This document shows, in pieces, positions 26,258 through 36,300 of a DNA stretch of 64,000 nt. Origin of the DNA: JBFMDN01 sp040753915 (GTDB taxonomy: Bacteria; Desulfobacterota; Desulfomonilia; Desulfomonilales; Desulfomonilaceae); assembly GCA_040753915.1 (NCBI GenBank), contig JBFMDN010000003.1, positions 1 through 64,000 on the forward strand, in the 5' to 3' direction. The number at the start of each line of letters is the position of its first letter. Positions within the stretch are counted from its first letter, which is position 1. Below the pieces are notes generated by a model, which did no database searches, had not been told where the DNA came from, and was given only the letters and a program-made list of their open reading frames with translations. The position numbers and the translations under genes were made by a program.

Positions 26258-27442
26258 ATGAACAAAGTGCAGGTACGCGCCAGAGTGAATTCTTACGGAG
26301 GATCGATTTACCGGGTCGTTCTCGTGGCTGCAATAACGGCCCTCATAGCGTTGTTCGTTTCAGTCGCTCAGGCTCAAGAGATAAGCCTGGACCTCAAAGA
26401 GGCCCTCGAATATCACCAGGCAGGAAGACTGAAGGATGCTGTCGATATTTATACCGAAGTGCTGGAGAAGAATCCCAGTATTGTGGAAGCGCTCAACTGG
26501 CGCGGAATGGCGTACATAGATCTCAATGAGCTGGACAAGGCGCTCGCGGATCTGAACAAGGCCATCCAACTGAGCCCGAATTACGCGGATGCATACAATA
26601 ATCGTGGGGAAGTATACCGCCTGAAAAAGATGAATGCCCAGGCCATGGCGGACTACCGCAGAGCCACGCAGATCAATAAGAATTTCCCAGAGGCCTATTA
26701 CAACATGGCCCTCATCCTGGAGGCTCAAAAGGACTACAACGCTGCTATCAACGATTACCGCAAGTTCTTGGAGCTGCAGCCTAAGGCGGAAGACAGGAGA
26801 GAAATTCAAGAAAAGATCGATTCCCTCACTAAATTGGCGCAGACGGCGAAACCAGCCCGCCCCGAGGAGAAGAAGCCCCCTGTAGCAAAGCCTGAGGCCC
26901 CTGGCCGTCCCTCAGAAAAGGTTAAGCCCGGTTTCAAACCGGGGCCTCCACCAGCGGCTTTGCCCAAGAAACCAGAGATGGTGCCGGGCGAAATGCCGAT
27001 TCCGCCTGAGATTATGCGCCTGCTCGCTGGAATGGGCTTGCTCGGGAGCATTCTGCCTGTCGTGCTTTACATCTTTGGGGCAGTGATGCTCTTTCTCATT
27101 GCCAGGAAGACTTATACAGCACCTGCCTGGCTCGCATTCATTCCCATTGCCAACATCTATTTGATGGTGCAAATAGCGAGGAAACCCATCTGGTGGCTTG
27201 CACTGTTGCTCGTATTGCCTCTTGTCTCCATGGTCGTCACCCCTTTGGCTGCATTCGATCCTACGGGTGGCATTATCGTCATGATTCTTGCGGCCGTGTG
27301 CGGCCTCGCCGCGGTTGTGGCCTATCTCTTTGTCTGTCTTGGAATAGCGTCTGCTCGCGGAAAATCGATTGTGTGGGGCATACTCTTTTTCATTCCGTGT
27401 ACGAGTCCCATAGCCCTCGCGTACCTCGGCCTCTCCAAATGA
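26258..27442 (+). CDS. TPR protein with C-terminal four-helix membrane domain
   Basis: This 394-residue protein is bipartite. An N-terminal hydrophobic segment (about 20-38) precedes four TPRs (about 45-180), which include two consecutive YADAYNNRGEVYR-like units. A linker rich in Pro, Lys and Glu covers about 190-240. The last 140 residues are a membrane domain with about four helices and the YTAPAWLAFIPIANIYLM stretch that resembles DUF5684-type proteins. Placing a TPR scaffold on such a domain suggests an envelope assembly or sensing role, which is inference. The heparinase-like gene starts 9 nt after its stop, so the two are probably co-transcribed. Confidence 0.75.
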   Translation: MNKVQVRARVNSYGGSIYRVVLVAAITALIALFVSVAQAQEISLDLKEALEYHQAGRLKDAVDIYTEVLEKNPSIVEALNWRGMAYIDLNELDKALADLNKAIQLSPNYADAYNNRGEVYRLKKMNAQAMADYRRATQINKNFPEAYYNMALILEAQKDYNAAINDYRKFLELQPKAEDRREIQEKIDSLTKLAQTAKPARPEEKKPPVAKPEAPGRPSEKVKPGFKPGPPPAALPKKPEMVPGEMPIPPEIMRLLAGMGLLGSILPVVLYIFGAVMLFLIARKTYTAPAWLAFIPIANIYLMVQIARKPIWWLALLLVLPLVSMVVTPLAAFDPTGGIIVMILAAVCGLAAVVAYLFVCLGIASARGKSIVWGILFFIPCTSPIALAYLGLSK

Positions 27443-27451
27443 CCGACAGAG

Positions 27452-29911
27452 ATGAGAGATCCTCAACTGTCTCCGTCTCACTTTTCTAAGGATCACCTTG
27501 TTTTCAGCAACACCATTGTCGACGCGGAGGGTTTCGCCTCCGCGTCGGCTGCGGCACTCTCTGAGGGAATATGCACCCTCACCGGTATGCGGCGAATCGT
27601 TGTAGAGGTTCGGCCAGCATCCGAAGATCTGTCCACGTACGACAGGCTCACCCTTACCGCTCGCAACAAATCCCCCGCACAGGTTCTTGTAGGCATCGAG
27701 CTCCTTCACACAGGCGCCAGCCCCGAGTCCGAAGAGAGCGTGAAGTCCTTTAGCGGAGGTCGAGAACCTCTCCCTACGGGCTCATGGACCACGCTCGCGT
27801 TCCCTGTGGAGGGCTTCGGCAGCTATGGGCGAGACCCCTCCTGGAGCAAAGTAGAAAAAATCCGGATTGCCTTCGGATTCGATCGAGATCACGTCGGCCC
27901 CGAGCGTGTTCAGGTAGATCTCCTGCGTCTCGATGGTGAGCGTCGGATAATACCGGAAGGCCCCAGGCTGACGGATGCAGGTCTTCGACACGTGCTGGGA
28001 GAAGATCCCGACTGTCTGGTCGCTTTACTTCGAGGGACCGACCAGGTGCGCGGCGATCGCGGGGTCGTTTCGACAGCATTGAGCTGCTACGCTCCCACGA
28101 ATTCGGAAATCTTCTTTCCTCCTCCCCATCCCTATCCGCAAGAAAGCCCGAGGGAGATCATCCGCGGCCGAGTCATGGGGCAGAATGTGGGCATTCCAAT
28201 TCCCTGGCGCTCCAATCCCCTAGGGGTCCAAGAGTGGACGCATTTCCTCAACCGGCATCACTTCGCGCGGGAATTGGTAAAGGCGTTCGCTGAGACGAGG
28301 AGCGAAATCTACGTGCGCGCCATAGCGCAGATCGTGGAAAGCTGGATCAGGGATAACCCCGTACCCCTGGGCTCGAATGGTGGCGCCGGGCCTGCATGGG
28401 AGACTCTGTCCACCGCGTGGAGGTTGCGAGAATGGCTCTGGATAGCGGGAATCGTCTGGGAGTCGAGCTTTTTCCCGTCCAGGACGATCAAGACAATGCT
28501 GAGATCCATTTGGGAGCACGCGACGAGTCTTCTCGATCACGTAGGACACCCAAACAACTGGCTCTTCGTGGAATCCGCAGCGCTGACCCTGGCTGGTCTC
28601 TGTTTCCCATGGTTCAATGACGCGAGCCGCTGGTGGGAAGTCGGAGTGGAGCGGCTGCGGATAGCTGTAGAGGCCCAATTTTTCGACGATGGGGTGCACT
28701 TCGAGATTTCACCCCTGTACCACGCCATCTGTCTGCATTGTCTGATCGAGGTAAAATCGGCAGCGGAAGCGGCAAAGGTCCCGCTTCCCCAGGAGTTGAC
28801 GTCATCGGAACAGCGGATGGGCGAATATCTTGTCGCGCTGTGCAGACCCGATTTTACTTGGCCTTCCCTTAACGATTCCGGCGGATATCTCGGCAACTAC
28901 TCCCAACTGATGGCCAGAATGGGGGAGGTGTACAATCGCCAGGATTTCGTGTGGTTGGGTTCGCAGGGAAGGCTTGGAGCACCCCCGCGCATAGGATTTC
29001 GAGCATTTCCGTCTGCAGGGATCGCAACGATGAGGTCTCACGACGGGCCGGATGCGAATTTTCTCGTGCTGAGGACAGGGCCTGCAGGCGCTGCGCACGT
29101 TCATGACGATGTGCTCTCCCTGGAAGTGGCAGCATTGGGCCGGCCGCGTTTAGTCGATCCCGGCGTGACGTCTTATGCTCCGGACCCCTTGACGGATCAC
29201 TATCGGTCCGCGGGATCGCATTCCACAATCCTGATAAACGGGAAAGGTGCCGTCAGATCAAAGGCTGCATACGCGGAAAGAATCAGGCCCGCGGAGGCAG
29301 CTCTGTCGTGCGCTGCGTGCCAGGATCTTCAGGTCGCGGAAGGTCATTGCCCGGGTCCGTGGGAGGGCTCATCTGACTGTGCAGTGACCCGCTCCGTGCT
29401 GTTCGTGAAAGGCGAATACTGGCTCGTGTTCGACACGGTGGTATGCCCGATCCCCGAAGAAGTCGCTGTAAACTGGCAATTCTCACCGGGGCGAGTGGAG
29501 ATGGATCCGGCTACGTCTGCAGCAATATGCCGCGACGCCCGGGGGGCGGGGCTCAAGCTCTTCCCCTTGTTGGGTCGTGGGTCCCATGTTGAAATCGCTA
29601 CGGGAGCTACCGTGCCTCCAAGGGGCTGGGTCTCTCTGAATGGGACGGACGTGCCTGCTCCTTCCTTCCGATACATCATTCCCACAGTGATGCGTGCCAC
29701 GCTAGCCTGGGCCCTTGTGCCGTTTGCGGGCCCGCCATCCTCAGAAATTGAAGCACTGAGGCTGGATCGCCCTGACCTTTCCCTCCGCATAGAAATTGCT
29801 TTTCCCCGGGGATACCGGGACGAGGTGGATCTCGCCACAGGACCGGTTCGGCGCGCAGCGGACGCGGAGGGATTTCTTAAGAGGCTTTCCTTCAGGCGTT
29901 CAATGGGGTAG
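27452..29911 (+). CDS. Heparinase II/III-like polysaccharide lyase family protein
   Basis: This 819-residue protein has an alpha/alpha toroid domain (about 230-500: NNWLFVESAALTLAGL, HFEISPLYHAICLHCL). A beta-sheet domain follows with the heparinase II/III signature AAHVHDDVLSLEVAALGRPRLVDPG (about 545-570) and GSHSTILINGKG. An N-terminal 200-residue beta-rich region resembles carbohydrate-binding modules. Such enzymes cleave uronic-acid polysaccharides by beta-elimination. No signal peptide is seen, so it may act in the cytosol or in exopolysaccharide turnover. It follows the TPR membrane protein gene with a 9-nt gap. Confidence 0.83.
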   Translation: MRDPQLSPSHFSKDHLVFSNTIVDAEGFASASAAALSEGICTLTGMRRIVVEVRPASEDLSTYDRLTLTARNKSPAQVLVGIELLHTGASPESEESVKSFSGGREPLPTGSWTTLAFPVEGFGSYGRDPSWSKVEKIRIAFGFDRDHVGPERVQVDLLRLDGERRIIPEGPRLTDAGLRHVLGEDPDCLVALLRGTDQVRGDRGVVSTALSCYAPTNSEIFFPPPHPYPQESPREIIRGRVMGQNVGIPIPWRSNPLGVQEWTHFLNRHHFARELVKAFAETRSEIYVRAIAQIVESWIRDNPVPLGSNGGAGPAWETLSTAWRLREWLWIAGIVWESSFFPSRTIKTMLRSIWEHATSLLDHVGHPNNWLFVESAALTLAGLCFPWFNDASRWWEVGVERLRIAVEAQFFDDGVHFEISPLYHAICLHCLIEVKSAAEAAKVPLPQELTSSEQRMGEYLVALCRPDFTWPSLNDSGGYLGNYSQLMARMGEVYNRQDFVWLGSQGRLGAPPRIGFRAFPSAGIATMRSHDGPDANFLVLRTGPAGAAHVHDDVLSLEVAALGRPRLVDPGVTSYAPDPLTDHYRSAGSHSTILINGKGAVRSKAAYAERIRPAEAALSCAACQDLQVAEGHCPGPWEGSSDCAVTRSVLFVKGEYWLVFDTVVCPIPEEVAVNWQFSPGRVEMDPATSAAICRDARGAGLKLFPLLGRGSHVEIATGATVPPRGWVSLNGTDVPAPSFRYIIPTVMRATLAWALVPFAGPPSSEIEALRLDRPDLSLRIEIAFPRGYRDEVDLATGPVRRAADAEGFLKRLSFRRSMG

Positions 29912-29950
29912 GGCATCTCTCGGAGCAAGGCCCCGATAAGATGCAGTGCC
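29911..29950. terminator. Convergent-gene hairpin
   Basis: GCATCT (29913-29918) pairs with AGATGC (29939-29944), with an inner CGG/CCG, between two converging genes. It could terminate transcription from both sides. Confidence 0.4.
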
Positions 29951-29956
29951 CCCACG

Positions 29957-31408
29957 TCACTCCTTCAACAGGGCTTCTCGTGCCGCGGCATATCTTGTGA
30001 GTGCCCCGAGCGCCTTTACTGCCCGTTCAGGACTTGGCAGCAACGGAAAGTTTCTATCTCGAAGCTCTCGGACAAAGAACTCCATGCGGTCGCAGTACGT
30101 GCCGCCGACAACCGGTTTTCCGAATCGGGCGGAGTGCTTGGTGGCAGCGACACACTGGCTCCTGATATATTCCTCAGCCATCTGGGAAGCCCGTTCCGGC
30201 TCAATGTCCGCGAAAACGGACGTCACCACCCTCGTATGAGGCATCAGGCAATAGATGAACAGGGAGTTTACGGCCTGATCTTGCAAAAGAATGCCCGGAA
30301 TCCGCTCCAGGTAGTCGCCAAAATTTCTTGCGAAAGTGAGGTCTACGGGATTGGCTATGCTCGCTGTAGCCGGAACGACCTCCTTGAGAGCGGCACAGGT
30401 TTCCGGCGAAAGCTCCGACAATTCCATCCCATGACGATCGGCGCTGTCTGCGGCTGCGGCTCCCGGCCCTCCAGAATGGGTGAGGATTGCCACGTGATTA
30501 CCGGTGGGAAGAGGCTGGGTTCCGAGCACCCAGCAGTAATCGAAAAGCTCTTCCATTGAGAATGCGCGAGTTATGGCAGTTTGCTTGAACACTCCGTCAT
30601 AAAGGAGATCTGGGCCGGCCATGGCGCCTGTGTGGGAAAGTCCCGCTTTCTTTCCGGCCTTCGATCCCCCCACGTAATAGGCAACAATCGGCTTCTTCTT
30701 GGAAACTTCCCGAGCCACCCGGATAAAATCCCTTCCTCTCCGTATCGCTTCTATGTACAGGGCAATCACGCGGGTTTCCGGGCAATGGCCCAGATATTCA
30801 AGGCAGTCTACGATGTCGAGCATTGCTTCGTTCCCTACGCTGAATCCCTGACTGAATCCAAGTCCCACGCTTTGGAGGTAAGAAAACATCTGAGTCACGA
30901 AGCTTCCGCTCTGAGAAGCAATGCCCACAAATCCCGGCTTTGTTTCATAAGGATAGAAGGTGGTGTTGAGCTTGAGATTGGGATGGACCACCCCGATGCA
31001 ATTGGGGCCGAGAAACCACATTCCGTAATGGCGGGCAATATCGACCAGTTGCTTTTGCAGGGCCCTGCCATCCTCGCCCATTTCCCCGAACCCCGCCGAT
31101 ACGATGATTGCGCGCTTGACGCCTGCTTGGCCGCATTCTTCCAAAACCTCCGGAACGACGTGAGTGGGGAGAACCAGCACCGCCAGATCCACAGGACCCG
31201 GTACATCTCTTACCGATGCATACGCCGTATGCCCAAGTATTTCCTGTTCTTTCGGGTGAATAGGATAGATGGCCCCCTGGAATCCGAGCCTGAGAAGCTG
31301 CGACATTTGGACGCTACCCATTCCCATGGGATTGCCTGATGCGCCCCAGAAAGCCACGCTCCGGGGATGCATGATTTGGTAGAGCGGGCTGTCAGCCAAA
31401 CGATCCAT
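29957..31408 (-). CDS. ADP-forming acyl-CoA synthetase alpha-like protein
   Basis: This 483-residue protein has the CoA-binding domain (HPRSVAFWGASGNPMGMGS), a succinyl-CoA-ligase-like domain with GPNCIGV and SQSGSF, and the phosphohistidine region GLSHTGAMAG. These are the alpha-subunit parts of NDP-forming acyl-CoA synthetases, which make ATP from acyl-CoA. There is no ATP-grasp (beta) domain in the protein and no beta gene nearby, so a partner must be elsewhere or the protein has another role, such as in protein acylation. The start at 31408 has a GGAGG site 8 nt upstream. A leader hairpin precedes it. Confidence 0.84.
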   Translation of the reverse strand: MDRLADSPLYQIMHPRSVAFWGASGNPMGMGSVQMSQLLRLGFQGAIYPIHPKEQEILGHTAYASVRDVPGPVDLAVLVLPTHVVPEVLEECGQAGVKRAIIVSAGFGEMGEDGRALQKQLVDIARHYGMWFLGPNCIGVVHPNLKLNTTFYPYETKPGFVGIASQSGSFVTQMFSYLQSVGLGFSQGFSVGNEAMLDIVDCLEYLGHCPETRVIALYIEAIRRGRDFIRVAREVSKKKPIVAYYVGGSKAGKKAGLSHTGAMAGPDLLYDGVFKQTAITRAFSMEELFDYCWVLGTQPLPTGNHVAILTHSGGPGAAAADSADRHGMELSELSPETCAALKEVVPATASIANPVDLTFARNFGDYLERIPGILLQDQAVNSLFIYCLMPHTRVVTSVFADIEPERASQMAEEYIRSQCVAATKHSARFGKPVVGGTYCDRMEFFVRELRDRNFPLLPSPERAVKALGALTRYAAAREALLKE

Positions 31409-31427
31409 GAACAATACCTCCACCTTA

Positions 31428-31459
31428 GAGAGGGGGCCGCGACTTTGGTCACCCCTCTC
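31428..31459 (-). promoter_or_regulatory. Leader hairpin before the acyl-CoA synthetase gene
   Basis: An 8-bp perfect stem (GAGAGGGG / CCCCTCTC) ends 20 nt before the ATG and abuts the ribosome-binding site. It could be an operator or a translation-modulating leader. The rest of 31409-31789 holds no gene I can support. Confidence 0.35.
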
Positions 31460-31789
31460 AAAAGAAATCAGTGTAAAGCCCTGCCCCTTGTCGTTCGAAA
31501 CGCGACAAGGGCGAAGACAGATCGATCCTCTGGGGTAGCGTTCCCCAGAATCGGTGACCCAAAGCGGAGACTCGCATTGCTCCATGGTGACTCGGCAACA
31601 GCAGACCGGCGGCGCTGCTTGGTCGAGCAACCGTCGAAATAGGAGATCCGGCGCTCTCGTAAACGCCTCGTCCGCTCCCGAGTAATGGGCCGCCTGAGAA
31701 TTGAGCTCGGACTGTGTGTGAGCCTGGTCTCAAGTCGTTCCGCGAACTCCCTGAGTCCTGGCCCATTTCCAATACGCTCCTCCGCGATT

Positions 31790-32062
31790 TCAAGAGTCGT
31801 CTTCGCGGTTTTTCTCGCCCGCGCCGAACACAGTTCCTGAGTCAAATCCGCACAGGGTGAGCAGGAACACTGCCAGCCACCAGACAGCGTACCCGACCAT
31901 CACTGAGCACATGGCCAGGGGAGCAAGAGCGACAAAGATCATGACGAATCGCTCTTTTTCCGGGAAGACATCGCCGAAGATCATTATCCATAGCGCTGTT
32001 CCTAACACCACGAAGGTCGTAACCGCTCCGGCTGTCAAAGCGATGATGCGTGTCCGAGTCAT
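31790..32062 (-). CDS. Small membrane protein
   Basis: This 90-residue protein has two or three hydrophobic segments (about 7-30, 38-58 and 60-75) and a charged C-terminal tail. I do not recognise the family. It diverges from the radical SAM gene with a short shared upstream region. A small membrane-integrated hypothetical is the most that can be said. Confidence 0.5.
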   Translation of the reverse strand: MTRTRIIALTAGAVTTFVVLGTALWIMIFGDVFPEKERFVMIFVALAPLAMCSVMVGYAVWWLAVFLLTLCGFDSGTVFGAGEKNREDDS

Positions 32063-32125
32063 ACTTAATATGTTATCATTATTCCGGTTCGAATTGACAT
32101 AGTGAGGAGCAAACGTAGCGAGTTA

Positions 32126-34630
32126 ATGATGCAGTGTCTCGATTGCAACGAATCCCTTCTCTACAGGGTGCAAAAACCGGCCCGTTATCTTGGCAACGAA
32201 ATCAACCAGATAATCAAAGACCCTCGCCACACCGGCCTGAGAATGGCCCTCGCGTTTCCGGATGTGTACGACGTTGGTATGTCGCACCTCGGCCTCAAAA
32301 TTCTCTATGCTGTGACTAATGCCCGCTCCGACCTGTACGCGGAACGAGTGTTCGCCCCGTGGAGAGACATGGAAGCGCTAATGCGATCAGAGAGAAAGCC
32401 GCTGGTTACGCTCGAAACCTCGACCCCTCTGTCGGAGATGGATTTTGTAGGGTTTTCTCTCCAATACGAGCTGTGTGCGACCACTGTGCTCCAGATGTTG
32501 GAATTGGGGGGAATCCCCCTGAAAGCGGAACAAAGGACTCGGGATGATCCTTTCGTCGTGGGAGGCGGGCCAGTCGCGTTCAATCCCATTCCTCTATCCC
32601 CGTTTTTTGATGCCTTTGTCATCGGAGACGGAGAGGAAGCCATCCTGGAATTGGCCGAAGCCCATGTGAGCTGGAAGAGGCAAGGCGGCTCTCGAAAGGA
32701 CCTGCTCAAAGCATGGAAGGAGCTGGAAGGGGTATTTGTTCCTTCGCTCCATCTGCCCGGAGACGTGGTGCACAGGCGCGTTGTCGCGAATCTGGCGTCT
32801 GCCGACTTCCCAACCCATTTGGTCGTGCCGTATTGTGAGACGGTCCATGACAGAATAGGGCTTGAGATCACGCGAGGTTGCACCCGGGGGTGCCGGTTCT
32901 GCCAGGCCGGTATGATTTGCCGCCCTGTAAGGGAACGGACCCCAGCGCAAATCCTCGACCTCGCTCGCAAGAGCGTTCGTGCGACGGGATGGGAAGAGAT
33001 AGCGCTCCTTTCTCTCTCGTCGGGCGACTATTCTTGTATCGGTCCCCTCATCACGGCCATGGCCGAAGAATTTTCTCCCGATAAGGTCGCCTTGTCCCTT
33101 CCGTCTCTGAGGACCGATTCCGTCGATTCGCTTCTCGCAGAGCAAATCCGCAGAGTGCGCAAGACAGGTTTCACGCTTGCGCCGGAGGCAGGCACGGACC
33201 ACCTGCGGAGAGTCATTAACAAGGGAAACTCCGAGGAAGACCTCGAGAGAGCGGTGAAAGAGGCTTTCAGACACGGTTGGCAGTCGGTGAAGCTGTACTT
33301 CATGATCGGATTGCCCTTCGAGACCGACGAAGATCTCAACGGGATGGTAGGCCTGATCAGGAAAGCCGCTCGGTGGGCTGGGCGAGGCAAGGCCACTGCG
33401 TCGGTCTCTACATTCGTTCCCAAGTCTCACACGCCGTTCCAATGGGCCGCCCAGATCTCCGTAGACGAGACAAAGAGGAGACAGCAATACGTGAAGAGAT
33501 ACTTCGCCCAGGGCCGGGTGAGAGTCAAGGTCCATGATCCGCGACTGTCGTTCCTCGAAGGAATATTGGCACGGGGCGACGAACGCTTGGGCAAAGTGAT
33601 ACAGACGGCGTACGAGAAGGGGGCGCGCTTTGACGGGTGGGATGACGAGCTGGACTTTGCAGCATGGATGGAGGCGTTTGAGCTATGTGGTCTCGATCCA
33701 GAGGAGTATCTTGCAGCACGGGACCCGGAAGGGTCGCTCCCCTGGGACTGCATTGATGCCGGAGTTCATCATGAGTTTCTCGCTGCCGAATGGAAAAAGG
33801 CAAAACGCGGGGAAACCACCAATGACTGTCGAACGTCCGGCTGCACCGGATGCGGGGTGTGCGACTTTGAAGATCGGTATCCCCGTTTGGCGACTGCCGG
33901 TCTCAATGGGTTGCCTGTTGCGAACGACGAAGCGGCCACTGGTCCGGAGGTACGGCGGTTCCGGCTCCAGTATGCGAAAGTCAACCCGATGGTCTTTATT
34001 GGACACCACGACTTGATTCGACTATTTCATCGGGCGTTCCGCAGGGCAGAATTAAGGCTGGACTATTCCAAAGGGTTTCACCCGCACCCCCGGTTGAGAT
34101 TTTCGCCGCCTCTCGGAGTTGGAATCGAAAGCACCGCTGAGTATGTGGATTTCGATGTGGTGTTGTGCGACCTGAGCCCTTCGGAGATTCTTCACCGGTT
34201 GATGGAGGTCCTTCCTGTCGGGATTAAGCCTTTGAATCTCAAAGAAATTTCTTTGAATGAGGGAGGCATTTCTGCTAAGATTCAGGAGGTTAGCTACGAG
34301 GTCAGGATTGCGGACAATCGGCTCCCTCTGGATCTGGAAGGGTGCGTACAGCGATTTCAATCGTCTCCGCGGTGCTTAATCAGCAAGGTGCACAAAGGCA
34401 AGACGAAAACTCGGGACTTGAAGCTTTTGATCAAGGACCTGGTCGCAGGTCAAGGAGTGCTTTACATGACCCTGAAGGCCGGTCCTTCCGGATCGGTGCA
34501 TCCTCTGGAAGCAGCGCGTGCGGTTCTGGGATTGGGTGACCATTCGGCCCACATCCTTCGCGTATGCAAAACAGCGGTCAAAATTGAGGAGTCGAAAACC
34601 TTGGACGAGGGATGCTCACATGCCCAGTGA
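32126..34630 (+). CDS. B12-binding-type radical SAM protein with C-terminal DUF2344
   Basis: This protein of about 834 residues has an N-terminal B12-binding-like region (FPDVYDVGMSHLGLKILY, about 40-57). The radical SAM core has the CxxxCxxC cluster motif in TRGCTRGCRFCQAGM (about 250-265). A Cys-rich TSGCTGCGVCDFED follows near 570-590, and the last 230 residues are a DUF2344 domain (LQYAKVNPMVFIGHHDLIRL). This is the TIGR03960/TIGR03936 fusion commonly found next to rng; its substrate is not established. Its stop overlaps the rng start by 11 nt. A GTG at 32102 is an alternative start, but the conserved region begins after 32126. Confidence 0.87.
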   Translation: MMQCLDCNESLLYRVQKPARYLGNEINQIIKDPRHTGLRMALAFPDVYDVGMSHLGLKILYAVTNARSDLYAERVFAPWRDMEALMRSERKPLVTLETSTPLSEMDFVGFSLQYELCATTVLQMLELGGIPLKAEQRTRDDPFVVGGGPVAFNPIPLSPFFDAFVIGDGEEAILELAEAHVSWKRQGGSRKDLLKAWKELEGVFVPSLHLPGDVVHRRVVANLASADFPTHLVVPYCETVHDRIGLEITRGCTRGCRFCQAGMICRPVRERTPAQILDLARKSVRATGWEEIALLSLSSGDYSCIGPLITAMAEEFSPDKVALSLPSLRTDSVDSLLAEQIRRVRKTGFTLAPEAGTDHLRRVINKGNSEEDLERAVKEAFRHGWQSVKLYFMIGLPFETDEDLNGMVGLIRKAARWAGRGKATASVSTFVPKSHTPFQWAAQISVDETKRRQQYVKRYFAQGRVRVKVHDPRLSFLEGILARGDERLGKVIQTAYEKGARFDGWDDELDFAAWMEAFELCGLDPEEYLAARDPEGSLPWDCIDAGVHHEFLAAEWKKAKRGETTNDCRTSGCTGCGVCDFEDRYPRLATAGLNGLPVANDEAATGPEVRRFRLQYAKVNPMVFIGHHDLIRLFHRAFRRAELRLDYSKGFHPHPRLRFSPPLGVGIESTAEYVDFDVVLCDLSPSEILHRLMEVLPVGIKPLNLKEISLNEGGISAKIQEVSYEVRIADNRLPLDLEGCVQRFQSSPRCLISKVHKGKTKTRDLKLLIKDLVAGQGVLYMTLKAGPSGSVHPLEAARAVLGLGDHSAHILRVCKTAVKIEESKTLDEGCSHAQ

Positions 34631-36149
34631 GATCATCTTGAACACTTCTCAACGGGAAACACGACTCGCTCTGGTCGAGGACCACCAGTTAGCAGAGATT
34701 CATATCGAGCGGCAGGGTGAGCGGGGGATCGTCGGGAACATCTATAAGGGAAGGGTCATCAAAGTTCTCCCAGGTATGCAGGCAGCATTCGTGGACATCG
34801 GACTCCCCCGGGCAGCGTTCCTCTATGTGGGTGATATCTACCACCACATTCACGATCTCCCCATGATGGCCGTTGATGAGCATGAAGACGAGCCTCCCGA
34901 AGAAGAGGATCCCATTCCACAAGAGATGGCTGAGCATATTAAGCCGTTCGCACCTATTGAGGAGCTCATTCAGGAAGGAGAGGACATACTCGTCCAAATA
35001 TCCAAAGAACCCCTTGGGAGCAAAGGTGCTCGGATCACTTCCCACATATCCATTCCAGGCAGGCATCTTGTCTTCATGCCAACCGTCGACCATGTGGGTG
35101 TCTCACGCCGTATCGAGAATGAAATTGAGCGCCAGAGACTGAAGGAAATTGTCTCGAAGATCAAGCCCCCCGGCTGCGGCATCATTGTCAGGACAGTGAG
35201 CGAGAACGAGGTGGCGGACAAGCTCCGGGCTGACCTCATCTTCCTTCAAGGAACATGGGAAAGGATACTGGAAAAGGAGAAAACCGTACCAGCGCCGTCA
35301 CTAATCTACGAGGATCTGGATCTCTGTCTGCGGGGAGTAAGGGACCTGTTCACGGAGGATGTCACCAGGCTGGTAGTGGACACACGTGAAGCGCGCGACA
35401 GGATTCTTGAGTTCATGGATACCTTCATGCCCTCCCTGAAATCCTGTGTGGAGCTCTATGAGGGCGACGAGCCCATATTCGACCATTTCGGCATCGAGAT
35501 CGAATTGAACAAGTCGCTCGGCCGAAAGGTCTGGCTCAAATCTGGGGGGTACATCAACATCGATTTCACGGAAGCCCTTGTGGCCATTGACGTGAACACA
35601 GGAAAATTCGTTGGCAAGAGAAATCTCCAGGAGACAATTCTCAAGACGAATCTGGAAGCAGCCAAGGAAATCGCATACCAACTGAGGCTCCGCAACATAG
35701 GCGGCATCATCATTGTAGATTTTATTGACATGGATCGTCAGGCCGACAGAGAAAAGGTGTCGAACGCGTTAGCAGAAGCTCTCAAGAGAGACAAGCAGAA
35801 GACCAACATCCTGAAGATCTCCGAGCTCGGGCTGGTCCAGATGACCAGAAAGCGTACAAGAGAGAGTCTGACCCGGACTCTCTGCGAACAGTGCCCGTAC
35901 TGCGAGGGGAAAGGATTTATCAAGTCCCTTCACACTCTGTCCTACGAAATCCTGAGGGCGATCGCAAAGCACATTTCCGACGACAGTCCGTACGGCGTTC
36001 AAGTGCATGCCCATCCGGAAGTGGTACAGCTCCTATTTCAGGAAGAGGGCGATCAGTTGGATGAAATCCAGCGAAAACACAATACCCAGATTCAACTCCT
36101 TCCAGATCCGAACTTGTATCAGGAACAGTATGAAATTGTGAGCGGCTGA
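34620..36149 (+). CDS. rng: Ribonuclease G/E
   Basis: This is a 509-residue RNase G/E-family endoribonuclease for rRNA maturation and mRNA decay. It has an S1 domain (IYKGRVIKVLPGMQAAFVDIG, with a long acidic insert), a catalytic DNase I-like domain with IDVNTGKFVGKRN and IIVDFIDMD, and the zinc-link cysteines CEQCPYCEGKG. The length and lack of a long C-terminal degradosome tail fit RNase G better than RNase E. It is coupled to the upstream radical SAM gene by an 11-nt overlap with a GAGG site, a common deltaproteobacterial arrangement. Confidence 0.94.
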   Translation: MPSEIILNTSQRETRLALVEDHQLAEIHIERQGERGIVGNIYKGRVIKVLPGMQAAFVDIGLPRAAFLYVGDIYHHIHDLPMMAVDEHEDEPPEEEDPIPQEMAEHIKPFAPIEELIQEGEDILVQISKEPLGSKGARITSHISIPGRHLVFMPTVDHVGVSRRIENEIERQRLKEIVSKIKPPGCGIIVRTVSENEVADKLRADLIFLQGTWERILEKEKTVPAPSLIYEDLDLCLRGVRDLFTEDVTRLVVDTREARDRILEFMDTFMPSLKSCVELYEGDEPIFDHFGIEIELNKSLGRKVWLKSGGYINIDFTEALVAIDVNTGKFVGKRNLQETILKTNLEAAKEIAYQLRLRNIGGIIIVDFIDMDRQADREKVSNALAEALKRDKQKTNILKISELGLVQMTRKRTRESLTRTLCEQCPYCEGKGFIKSLHTLSYEILRAIAKHISDDSPYGVQVHAHPEVVQLLFQEEGDQLDEIQRKHNTQIQLLPDPNLYQEQYEIVSG

Positions 36150-36300
36150 CGGGAAGTGAAACAAGATCGCCCTGATGTATCTAACTTACTAATATGCTAA
36201 TTGATATTTGAAGTGAATGCTCCTTGACTTTCTGCAGGGGGCGGAGTATGGTTCACGCACCCTGGATTCCTCCAGGGGAGACCTTGCGAGGACGCCCCTG

